Shown: positions 1-8,700 of the stretch, piece by piece | Position numbering within the stretch: the first letter of the stretch is position 1 | Layout: each line of letters begins with the position of its first letter | Source: Akkermansiaceae bacterium | GTDB taxonomy: Bacteria; Verrucomicrobiota; Verrucomicrobiia; Verrucomicrobiales; DEV007 | Direction: 5' to 3' | Length of the DNA stretch: 64,000 nt | Assembly: GCA_024233005.1 (NCBI GenBank) | Contig: JACKQE010000007.1 | Location: 124,001-188,000 of the forward strand | Program-made: the position numbers and the translations under genes | Notes under the pieces: model-generated | Database searches by the model: none | Told to the model about the DNA's origin: nothing | The model's input: only the letters and a program-made list of their open reading frames with translations

Positions 1-670
1 TGCCGACGGCAATGAGGGTGAGGGAAATGATGGCTTCCGGGACCCCCATGCGGGTGGCGAGGCCGACGCCCCCTTTCTGCAGCCAGATTGCGCCGAAATA
101 CAGCGTGACCAGTCCGGCGAAGATGAGTAGAAGAAGCAGGGGCAGGGAGGACTTTTTGGCCTCTTCGGGAGAGGTCAGGTCAGCGTATTCAGCGAGGACT
201 TCGCGGGAAGCACGTTCCCGGCGGGATGCTCTGACACAGTGGACGGTATACCAGATCAAAGCGGCAAAGAGAAAGGCGCCTTCAATGCGGTTGATCTCGT
301 TGTCCCAGATCAGGGCAACAAATCCGAGGCTGACCAGCACCAGCAGCGGCACGTCACGCTGCAACACGGCAACGTGCACCACGAGGGGAGTGATGATCGC
401 CGCCGAGGCCAGAATGAGCCCGGCGTTGGCGATGTTGGATCCCACGGCGTTGCCGACTGCGAAGTCCCCGTGCCCTTTCAGGGCCGCGGAAACGCAGACG
501 AAAAATTCGGGGGAACTGGTCCCGAAAGCCACCACCGTGAGACCCACGACCAGCGGGGAAATGCCGACCCGGACGGCCAGTCGTGAGCTGCCCGTGACAA
601 GCCATTCCGCTCCGAAATAGAGCGCCACCACGCCCGCGAGAACCCAGAGAATATCAATCAGCCAAACCAT
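1..670 (-). CDS. Calcium/sodium antiporter (CaCA family), 3' end outside window
   Basis: Inner-membrane exchanger that moves Ca2+ against Na+ or H+. Translating the minus strand from the ATG at 670 gives an unbroken frame to the window edge, so the C-terminus is missing. The N-terminus is a hydrophobic helix (MVWLIDILWVLAGVVALYF), followed by the first alpha-repeat signature with GTSSPEFFVC and then GNAVGSNIANAGLILA, the pattern expected of the family. A charged cytoplasmic loop (about residues 135-170) separates it from the start of the second half. No stop is seen. The family call is firm; ion specificity is inferred from the family. Confidence 0.88.
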   Translation of the reverse strand, partial: MVWLIDILWVLAGVVALYFGAEWLVTGSSRLAVRVGISPLVVGLTVVAFGTSSPEFFVCVSAALKGHGDFAVGNAVGSNIANAGLILASAAIITPLVVHVAVLQRDVPLLVLVSLGFVALIWDNEINRIEGAFLFAALIWYTVHCVRASRRERASREVLAEYADLTSPEEAKKSSLPLLLLLIFAGLVTLYFGAIWLQKGGVGLATRMGVPEAIISLTLIAVG

Positions 671-776
671 TTCCCGCTACTGTGACCTGCCGGGGTGCTG
701 CACGCGAATGAAAAAACGACGTTCCCAGCATCGGGAGTTTGCGTGGACTGGCTCAGACTCCATGGTTCTCAGGGAT

Positions 777-1493
777 TCAGCGACGTCGGCGCCACAGAAA
801 AAAAGCGCCGCCAAAAATCAGAATGGCAATTCCCGCAGCGAGGAGCCATTTCAGGAACGGGGGTTTTTGAATTTCAGCCGTCATCACGAGAGGGGCTTTG
901 ACGGCATCTCCCACGGAGAATTGCCATTCCACGGCGTGAGTGCCGGCTTCGATGTTCGGAGCATTGGCCTTGAGGACGGCGGTGGGAAAGGTCATCCGAT
1001 AGGTCAGGTAGGAGTCTTTCAGCAGGGCTTTGGCCATCAGTTTTTTGAGGGCGCCTCCCAACTTGCCATTTTCCTGCTCAGAATTGGTGTCCTCCCCGGT
1101 CAGATCAATCGTTCGCTTCATGACATAGCGGTCATCCTGTTCCTCCGCCTCGAAAGTGCCGAAGTATTTCGCCACATCGTTGTCGCCACTGCTCAAGGCG
1201 GATTTCAAATCTCCCACATGGTCAAAGGCCACCGTGAAATCGGTGATCAGTCGGTCCCCCTGGTTGGTCACAGTGTATGAGGCGAGGGACAATCCCTTGC
1301 CGGAGGCGAACATTTTTTCCAGTTGGGTCTTGAGTTGGTTGGGATCGTCATCGGCCAGATTTTCGTTCAGTGAAATGACCGAATGGATCGTTCCGGATCC
1401 GTTGCTTTTGATCGTGAAATCCTCGGTGTAGTCGACGCAGGAGACCGTCCAGCAGAAGACAAGGAGCAGGCAGAAAGTATTTCGGAAACTCAT
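777..1493 (-). CDS. Membrane-anchored lipoprotein of unknown function
   Basis: The frame is open further upstream, but the ATG at 1493 puts a lipoprotein signal at the N-terminus (hydrophobic stretch ending TVSC, lipobox cysteine at about residue 19). That start is preferred; it gives 238 residues. The mature part begins with a beta-rich segment (YTEDFTIKSNGSGTIHSVI) and ends with one transmembrane helix (AAGIAILIFGGAFFLW) followed by RRRR, so the protein would be held by lipid at one end and by a helix at the other. The pattern is loosely like LppM-type domains, but I cannot assign it. It is divergently transcribed from the hydrolase at 1627, sharing a 133-base intergenic region that must hold both promoters. 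Confidence 0.7.
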   Translation of the reverse strand: MSFRNTFCLLLVFCWTVSCVDYTEDFTIKSNGSGTIHSVISLNENLADDDPNQLKTQLEKMFASGKGLSLASYTVTNQGDRLITDFTVAFDHVGDLKSALSSGDNDVAKYFGTFEAEEQDDRYVMKRTIDLTGEDTNSEQENGKLGGALKKLMAKALLKDSYLTYRMTFPTAVLKANAPNIEAGTHAVEWQFSVGDAVKAPLVMTAEIQKPPFLKWLLAAGIAILIFGGAFFLWRRRR

Positions 1494-1626
1494 GTTGAGT
1501 GAGATTACCACACCCTGCTTTGATGGGGGAAGGAAATCGGGTGAATTCGGGGAACTTCGCCTTGTCAGATTGGGGTTGCCAGGCTTGTTGTTTTTGTTGA
1601 ACTTCGAACCCACTGAAAGCCGTTGC

Positions 1627-2610
1627 ATGAAAATCCAGAAATTGATCTGCCTCTGTGGAGTGTGTGTCTACTGCGGGGCATCCGGGTATGCCCGCACTTT
1701 CACCAACCAAGCGGGCAAATCGATGGAGGCGGACGTCGTTTCGGTTTCCGGAGATAACGTCAAACTGAAGCGGGCTGATGGAAAAGAATACCAACTTCCC
1801 CTTGCGACGCTGAGCGAAGCCGACCAGGCGTTTCTGAAAGGGTGGAAGCCCGACGTTCCCGGTGACAAGCCAGATCCCGTGCCAGAGACCCCCACCGATC
1901 CCGACCTGAAGCCGGGGGGGGCCTTCAAGCTGGACTTCAAAGACCTCGCGGTGGACCGCAAGGACACCCCTGCGTCCTGTCAGGTCAGGCTGTCTGCGGG
2001 TTATGATGCCGCCAAACCAGCCTCGCTCGTCGTTTGGTTGGGTGGCGGAGACGGGGGCAACTCCCCGTCCACCGGTTTTCTGCCGGAGGGCAATTTCGTT
2101 TCCGCGGGGCTGCCATACCCCAAGGGGGCCAACAATCCGAACCAAGCCAACATGGTGGGGGAATATGACGACATTTGGGACTACCAGCGCACCATGGTCG
2201 ATGCCATTCTGAAAAAGGTGCCAAACCTGGTCAAGGGACTCGGGGTGATTTCGGGATTCAGCAACGGCGCTCACGCCATTGATGGCATGCTGCGCGTGCG
2301 GAGCAAAAAGGGGGAAGGTCTCGCCGACTATTTCAAGGTGTTCGTTTTGGCCGACGGCGGTGGCAGCTATTCTGCCAGTAAAGGTGGCTATCCCTCCCTG
2401 AAAGGAAAATTTGCCTATGTTTGTTGGGGTGAAAAAAGCCCCAATGCCGGGCCGTCACAGTTGGTGGCCAAGGATTTCCGCAGCCGTGGCGCGGAGCACG
2501 TGGCGAGCGAGATGAAAGACACTGGTCATGCTTTCGCTCCGGCCGAAGTGGAAAAGGTCAAGGCCTGGATGGAGAAAACGGTCGTGCCGGTGCTGTTTGC
2601 CAAGCCTTGA
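1627..2610 (+). CDS. Secreted SHD1-domain protein with alpha/beta-hydrolase fold
   Basis: The ATG at 1627 is chosen because it starts a signal peptide (MKIQKLICLCGVCVYCGASG). Residues about 22-75 form an SHD1 (SLA1 homology 1) domain: ARTFTNQAGKSMEADVVSVS, then KRADGKEYQLPLATLSEADQ. A Pro/Asp-rich linker follows. Residues about 105-327 resemble an esterase: WLGGGDGG near an oxyanion hole, a nucleophile elbow GFSNGAH, and a C-terminal GHAF that could supply the catalytic His. The 327-residue protein probably acts outside the cytoplasm; its substrate is unknown. It ends 5 bases before the preferred deoC start, so the two genes are probably co-transcribed. Confidence 0.68.
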   Translation: MKIQKLICLCGVCVYCGASGYARTFTNQAGKSMEADVVSVSGDNVKLKRADGKEYQLPLATLSEADQAFLKGWKPDVPGDKPDPVPETPTDPDLKPGGAFKLDFKDLAVDRKDTPASCQVRLSAGYDAAKPASLVVWLGGGDGGNSPSTGFLPEGNFVSAGLPYPKGANNPNQANMVGEYDDIWDYQRTMVDAILKKVPNLVKGLGVISGFSNGAHAIDGMLRVRSKKGEGLADYFKVFVLADGGGSYSASKGGYPSLKGKFAYVCWGEKSPNAGPSQLVAKDFRSRGAEHVASEMKDTGHAFAPAEVEKVKAWMEKTVVPVLFAKP

Positions 2611-2615
2611 CGCTC

Positions 2616-3407
2616 ATGCACGAACTGGACGCAGCCCGGCTGGCGCTGGGATTGATGGACCTGACCTCCTTGGAGGACAGCGATACTCCCGGGAGCATCG
2701 AAGCGCTCTGTCGGCGCGCAGTGACCCCCCATGGGGCCACGGCCGGTGTCTGTGTCTATCCCGCGTTTGTCGGTGTGGCCCGGGCGACGTTGGCTTCCCT
2801 GGGAGCGGAGGCCGCACGAATCGTGGTGGTCACGGTGAGCTCATTTCCGGAGGGGAAGGCCGATGTGGAGGCCGCGGCAGCGGAGACCCGCGCGGCCGTC
2901 GCCGCGGGTGCGGCCGAAGTGGATACCGTGCTGCCTTACCGCAGCCTTCTCGCCGGAGACCGTAAGGCCTGCGAACGCCAGCTGGTCGCCTGTCGGGAAG
3001 CCTGCGGCCAGGGAGTCCGGCTCAAAGTGATCCTCGAAACCGGAGCCCTGCGTGATCCCGCGCTGATCGCCGAGGCTTCCCGTCTTGCCATTGCCGCGGG
3101 CGCGGATTTTATCAAAACTTCCACTGGCAAAGTACCCGTCAACGCCACTCCCGGGGCGGTTGCGGTGATGCTGGAGGTGATCCGGGACAGCGGGAGCGCC
3201 TGCGGGCTAAAAATCGCCGGAGGCGTGCGCACCACTGGCGATGCGAAGAGTTATTTGGAACAGGTCGCCGCAGGGATGGGGGAAGCCTTCCTCCGTCCGG
3301 AGACATTCCGGTTCGGGGCCTCCGGTCTCCTGACGGCGCTTTTGGAAACGTTGGACGGTGGTCCCGCGGGACCGTCCGGGACCCAACCGAAATCAGTCAA
3401 TTACTGA
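2616..3407 (+). CDS. deoC: Deoxyribose-phosphate aldolase
   Basis: Cleaves 2-deoxyribose 5-phosphate to glyceraldehyde 3-phosphate and acetaldehyde, in deoxynucleoside salvage in the cytoplasm. The 263-residue class I aldolase shows the Schiff-base lysine at residue 167 in GADFIKTSTGKVPVNAT, a second lysine at 199 in CGLKIAGGVRT, and the catalytic Asp in EVDTVLPYRSL. This is the Escherichia coli-type pattern. A TTG at 2607 overlapping the upstream stop could also serve as start, adding three residues; ATG 2616 is preferred. The 3' end overlaps the convergent sulfatase by 7 bases, so there is no room for an intergenic terminator. Confidence 0.93.
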   Translation: MHELDAARLALGLMDLTSLEDSDTPGSIEALCRRAVTPHGATAGVCVYPAFVGVARATLASLGAEAARIVVVTVSSFPEGKADVEAAAAETRAAVAAGAAEVDTVLPYRSLLAGDRKACERQLVACREACGQGVRLKVILETGALRDPALIAEASRLAIAAGADFIKTSTGKVPVNATPGAVAVMLEVIRDSGSACGLKIAGGVRTTGDAKSYLEQVAAGMGEAFLRPETFRFGASGLLTALLETLDGGPAGPSGTQPKSVNY

Positions 3408-4810
3408 CCAAACGGACCCCAGATGGCAGGGACCTTGAATCCCGGCGCGGCTTCCAAATTTCCCGGAGGAACAGCTTCCGCAGCCAAGGCATGGTATTTG
3501 GCAAGCAATTCCGCGGTTTTCGCCGGTTCTTGGCTGGCCAAATCGATCTTTTCGCCGGGATCATTCCGCAGATTGAACAGCTCCACGCTTTCCTCGCCGT
3601 TGCCGGTCCGTTCCTCTCCGGTCTGCTTGTTCTTTCCCTTCCCTTTTCCTTTCGGGCTGGCCTGCAGGTGGATCACCACTTTCCAGTCACCCATGGAAAG
3701 GGCTCCTCCGGAGGGGGAGGCATTGTGCAGGATGAATTCGTGGGGGCTTTGCGCTCCGCTGGTGAGGACCGGCCAGATGTCGTGACCATCCAGGGGCAGC
3801 TTTGATTCCGCGGATGCCCCGGCCAAGCCGAGCAGGGTGGGAAACCAGTCGACCATGTGGAGCGGTTCCGTGACGGTGGAGCCGGGGGCGATTTTTCCCG
3901 GCCATGACGCGCAGGCGGTGACCCGGGTGCCGCCTTCATAGACCGTGCCCTTGCCTGCCCGGAGCGGACCATTGGTGGCCCCCAGTCCGGTGGGGCCTCC
4001 GTTGTCGCTGGAAAAGATGACGAGAGTGTTGTCCCGCAGGCCTTTCTTGGCAAGCGCGGCCAGGATGCGTCCCACCTGCTCGTCCTCACAGGTCACCATC
4101 GCCGCATAGGCTCGACGTTTTTTGTCAGTGATGTTCTCATATTTCGCGAGGTAGGCCTCCGGTGCCTGAAGCGGGCTGTGCGGAGCATTGAACGGCACAT
4201 AGAGAAAGAGGGGGCGTGACGCATCGTGGTTTTCAATGATGCGCGCCGCTTCCGCGCCGACCAATTCTGTCGTGTAACCTTCATCAGGGCAGGGTTCTGT
4301 GTCGCGGTGCCAATCCAACCCGCCGTCACGGAGGTGGGTGAAATAGTCCAAGGCTCCACAATAATGCCCATAGTGGTGGTCAAAACCGCGTTGCGTTGGA
4401 AGGTAGGCCGGTTCGAAAAAACCGAGGTGCCATTTGCCCACCATGTGGGTGGCATAGCCGGCATCGTGAAGTGCCTGGGGCAGCAAACGTTCCGCGAGGG
4501 AGAGCCCGCGGCGTTCGTGGGGACGGATAACCCCGACTTGGAGGCCGTACCGCATCGGATAGCGGCCCGTCATCAGAGACGCCCGGGTCGGAGAGCACAC
4601 CGGTTGCACGTAGAACCGCTCCAATTTGGCTCCGCTGGCGGCGAGGGCGTCCAGATGCGGCGTCCGGATTTCACTGTCGTGCCACCCCACATCACCAAAG
4701 CCGAGATCGTCGGCAAGGAGAAAAACCACATGCGGTCTGGGAGGTTCCACACTCACCCCAGCGAAGGGGGCGGTCAGGCACAACAATAAAGTCAGGAGGC
4801 GGCAGGTCAT
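3401..4810 (-). CDS. Secreted type I sulfatase (arylsulfatase family)
   Basis: Hydrolyses sulfate esters, probably of polysaccharides, outside the cytoplasm. There is a signal peptide (MTCRLLTLLLCLTAPFAG), then the metal-binding motif LLADDLGFGD, then the formylglycine signature CSPTRASLMTGRYP with the cysteine at residue 72 that would be converted by a formylglycine-generating enzyme. The second sulfatase signature (GKWHLG) follows at about 125. The length of 469 residues is usual. A Lys/Gly-rich insert (KGKGKGKNKQ) lies near residue 390. It sits 30 bases downstream of the HpcH/HpaI aldolase on the same strand, suggesting co-expression in a sugar-degradation context; the sulfated substrate cannot be named. 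Confidence 0.92.
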   Translation of the reverse strand: MTCRLLTLLLCLTAPFAGVSVEPPRPHVVFLLADDLGFGDVGWHDSEIRTPHLDALAASGAKLERFYVQPVCSPTRASLMTGRYPMRYGLQVGVIRPHERRGLSLAERLLPQALHDAGYATHMVGKWHLGFFEPAYLPTQRGFDHHYGHYCGALDYFTHLRDGGLDWHRDTEPCPDEGYTTELVGAEAARIIENHDASRPLFLYVPFNAPHSPLQAPEAYLAKYENITDKKRRAYAAMVTCEDEQVGRILAALAKKGLRDNTLVIFSSDNGGPTGLGATNGPLRAGKGTVYEGGTRVTACASWPGKIAPGSTVTEPLHMVDWFPTLLGLAGASAESKLPLDGHDIWPVLTSGAQSPHEFILHNASPSGGALSMGDWKVVIHLQASPKGKGKGKNKQTGEERTGNGEESVELFNLRNDPGEKIDLASQEPAKTAELLAKYHALAAEAVPPGNLEAAPGFKVPAIWGPFGQ

Positions 4811-4840
4811 GGCGGGGGTTGCAGCAAGGTGCCCAGACCG

Positions 4841-5614
4841 TCAACCCAAGGCTTTGTCGAGGGTTTCCTGGCTTTCCCGGAGCCGGTCATGGATGGCCCA
4901 GAATTCTCCTCCATGGGCCACGAAACGGCATCCCATGTCCACTACCGCCCGGATTTCCTCTTCCGTGCCGGCGGGGATGCCCCACGGCTTGCCGGCCCGC
5001 TCGCAGGCGGCGGCCACGGTTTCCACAGCTTTGCGGAGAACGGGGTCGGAAACCGTGGCACGGCAGCCGAGACGCAAGGACAGGTCCCCCGGTCCGACGA
5101 AGATGAGGTCGACACCGGGAGTGGAGATGATGGCGTCGATGTTGGACACCGCAACAGGCGTCTCAATTTGGAGAATCAAGAGGGTCTCCTCATTGGCCAG
5201 CTGAACATAGTCGGGAGATTTTCCGACCCAGTAGCCGGCATCGTGGGCTGCCCCGTCGAGGCCGCGATCTCCAAGAGGAGGAAATTTGGCCGCTTCGGCC
5301 AGCAGGGCCGCCCGTTCCGGAGTGTTGACATGGGGAATCATGATCGCCGAGGCTCCATCCTCCAACAGCCGGGCGATGCCGGATTTCTCGATCGTGGGGG
5401 TACGCCAGACACAGTCAATGTCGGCGAGGTGATGCTGGGCAATCATGGCCCCGATTTCACGAGGATCCCAAGCCCGGTGCTCGGCATCCACCCACACCCC
5501 GTCGAAACCGAAATGGGCCGCGAGATGGGGGAAGTAGGGGAGATAATGCCCGACGTTGGCAATGCGGACGACCCCGCCAGCGCGGAGTTTTTGACGGATT
5601 TTGGAAGGTCTCAT
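4841..5614 (-). CDS. HpcH/HpaI family class II aldolase
   Basis: Metal-dependent retro-aldol enzyme family (4-hydroxy-2-oxoheptanedioate aldolase, 2-keto-3-deoxy-L-rhamnonate aldolase and relatives). The 257-residue protein has FDGVWVDAEHRAWDP near the N-terminus with the His expected to act as base, LLILQIETPVAVSNID carrying the metal-binding Glu, and GVDLIFVGPGDLSLRLG, the conserved Gly/Asp loop binding the metal and phosphate-like group. No signal peptide is present, so it is cytoplasmic. It is followed by the sulfatase after 30 bases. The exact substrate is open; a keto-deoxy sugar acid fits the neighbourhood. Confidence 0.86.
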   Translation of the reverse strand: MRPSKIRQKLRAGGVVRIANVGHYLPYFPHLAAHFGFDGVWVDAEHRAWDPREIGAMIAQHHLADIDCVWRTPTIEKSGIARLLEDGASAIMIPHVNTPERAALLAEAAKFPPLGDRGLDGAAHDAGYWVGKSPDYVQLANEETLLILQIETPVAVSNIDAIISTPGVDLIFVGPGDLSLRLGCRATVSDPVLRKAVETVAAACERAGKPWGIPAGTEEEIRAVVDMGCRFVAHGGEFWAIHDRLRESQETLDKALG

Positions 5615-5737
5615 GCAGAGGTGTTTTGGAAGGCGTCAATTCACACGGGAAACCAGTGGGTGGAAAGCAAAATCCGCCGGGATACGTGATTCTTGGTTCC
5701 CGCCCGAAAATTTTCGACTTGGCCGGATTGCGAAGAT

Positions 5738-8700
5738 TCAATTCCCTTCGCCGAGCTTTTCATAGTACCGGCGGACCAGATCACGGTATTCTTTGGGAAC
5801 GGGATCCCGGTCGACCGGGGACAAGGGATTTTTCTGATCCTTGCGGGCCAGTTCCTCGGCCACGGCATCGCGCAGTTCCATCAAGGGATTCACGATGCGG
5901 GTCCGGATGGTTTCCGCCTGCGGAGGCAGGTTGTCCTTGTGGTGATCGATTCTCATGGCGCGGGCGTTGTCTGAAATGCGGGCCGCCTCGTTCTTCAGAT
6001 CATCCCGGTTGAGCATCGTTTCGAGTTTTCGCAGGCCATCATTGAAGGGCTCATAGCCTTCCCCGGTGATGGGATCCCTCGCGTTGGCATTGGGTTCGGT
6101 GTTTTCATTCCCGGCAAAGAACAAGGGTTTTCCGTTTCCGGGGGCGCCGGCCGTGAGCGGACCCTGCCGCCTGTCATCGCCCCCTCCGTTGTTCGGACCG
6201 CCCAGATTGCTTCCATTGCGGGCTCCCGTGGTGCCGGGGGCGCCCTTCTTTCCGGACCCGTTTTGCGCCCCCGTCGGGGTGCCTTCGGTTGACTCACCGG
6301 GTTGGCCACCGGCCAAACTTTTGGCCTCCTGGGCAGACCCCCGGCCTTGTCCGGGCTGGCCTTTGGCGCCTTCCTTTCCTTCACCGGCGCCTTCTCCCTT
6401 GCCCTCGCCTTGGGCGTTGGCCTGTTGTGGATCCTGTCCGGTGCCTTCGCCGTTTGGCCCTTCTCCTTTGCCCTGGCCTTTGCCGCTGTTCTGGGCTTGC
6501 TGGGATTCCGGGCCCTTGTTCTGGCCGTCCGGTTTTTCGCTCTGGCCGGTTCCGGCGGTTTCCTTGCCAGGCGTTTTGCCGGGACCGGGTTGGCTGCCAT
6601 CTGGGGACTTGGTCTGATCTGGATCTCCGGTCTTGTTTTGGGCGACCTCGCCGGGCTTGCCGGCTTGACCGGTTCCCTGGGGTTTGCCGGAGGGATCTGG
6701 TTGCCCGGTTCCTGGTCCCGGGGGGCGCTTTCCGTCCGCTGGCTCGGTGCCGGCCCTGGGATTCTTCTTGTCTCCCGGAGGACCAGTCGCGGCGGTTTGC
6801 TTGGGATCCCCAGATCCGAGGTTCTGTCCGGTCTTCTCCTTCCCTTGATCCGGCGAATTTCCGTCGCGGGAGGCGCCCTTGTCCTCTGCCGTTTCCGGGA
6901 CTTTGCCATCGAGTCTGTCGGCCTCCTCTTGGGACCGTTCGATCAGGTTGTCCAATTCATTGCGGGCGAGTCGCAGGGCATCGGCTTCACTTCCCAGGAT
7001 GCGTTCAGCGGCTTTTTCGACATCATTCTTGAGCTGTTCCAACCCGCGGGCGGCGGCCCGTTCGTTTTCCACGGCGAGATCGGTGCGTCCATAGCGGGTC
7101 AAATCCCGCGTTTCCTCGAGATGCTTCTCCACTTCGCCGGTCCGGGCGTTGCGCACCGCATCGTAAAGGGCGCTGGAAAGCAACGGCTCGGAAGTCTCGG
7201 CGGCCTCGCTGGTTTGGCGCAGTTTCTCCAACAATTGATTGAGCTGGTCAGCCTGTTCCTGCATCTGGTTGCCCAGCTGCATCTGCTCCAATGGAGTGGG
7301 TCTTTCGGCTCCGGCGGCGGCCGCCTGGTTGCGCTCCTCAAGTTTCTGTCCGAGGGCTTCCTGCTTTTCGGCGAGATCGCGTGCTTGATCCCGGACCTGT
7401 CGCATTTCCTCGGTGAACTGTCGGGATGTTTTCTTGCGGAACTCTTCCTGGGTTTGTTCCAGCTCCTTCTGGGCCCGGGCGGCGGCATTTCCGGCATCGG
7501 CCAGCTTCTCCGCTTTGAGATTTTCCGCTGCCTCCCGCACATTCTCGCGGATGTCATCGAGTTTGTCCCGTTCCTCCGCCATGTTGGGCCGGTTTTCAGG
7601 AGTGTCCATCCGCTCCCGCAGATCGTCGACTTCCCGCAGCAATTGTTCCTGTTCTTCCTGGAGACGCTTCAGCTGGCGATCCAGTTCTTTTTTTTCTTCT
7701 TCGGTCTTGGCTTCCTCGATCGCGTTTTCCAGCTCCTTGATCTTCTTTTCCAAAGCTTCCTGCCGTCGGGCCAATTCCGTGAGCCTGGCCAGAACAGCGA
7801 GGTTTTCTTTCTGCTCGGGAGTCATGTTGGCCTCGTTCTCCTCAGCCTCCGTTTCCTCCTCGTAGCGTTGGTCCTTTTGTTTCATCTCCAGCTGCATGAG
7901 CTGGCGCTCCTGCTCCTGTCCCTGGCCGCTGCTGCTGGATTTCGAAGAACTCCGGGTCACGACTTTCTCCCGGGCCTGTGCCTTGACAAGGCTCGCGTAG
8001 GCCTGCCGTTCGGAGTCCATGGCGATGGTCAATTGGCCTTCTTGCGAGAAATCGACCGCTTTCTGGAGTTGCTCAACGGCTTGCTCCATTTGTCCTTTGG
8101 CCTCGGTGAAAAGGGATCGCATCTCGGCGTCCTGGACTTTCTCCAAGGTTTCATCGGTTTGTCCGATGGCGATGGTTTGGCTTTCCCGGACCACGCCGGT
8201 ATCCGAACCGAGCGCATCCATTTTCTGGCCCATGTCGGCGGACCTCACCAGCTTCCATGTGGCGTTGAGAATTTCCTTTTGCAGCTTGAGCAGTTTGGCG
8301 GACTGGTTCTGCTCCCCGGGCTCGCCCTTTCCTCCCGGGCTTTCCTGCTCCCGGTAAATGTCTTCAAAGGGACGGACCTCGGCGAAGAACATGTCGCTGG
8401 TGGAACGGCGCACCGTGCCGTCACCCGCCCGGTCATCAGCCCACAGATGGTAGGTGATGACATCGCGTGGTTTGACCCCGAGGGTTTCCAGGGCCAGAAG
8501 GGTGGTCAGGTCGTGCTTTTTGTCCCCCGGGAGGGAGGCGTCGGCGAGAATGATCTCCTTTTCCTCGCCGTTCACATTCAAAGTGGCTCCCGCTTTGAGA
8601 ATGCCGACATCGTCCCAGACCCGGGCTTCCATGGGAAGTTCCTGCACGGCGGAGACCGTGACGTCGCGCTTGGGGAACACAAATTCGAGTTGGGGAGGAG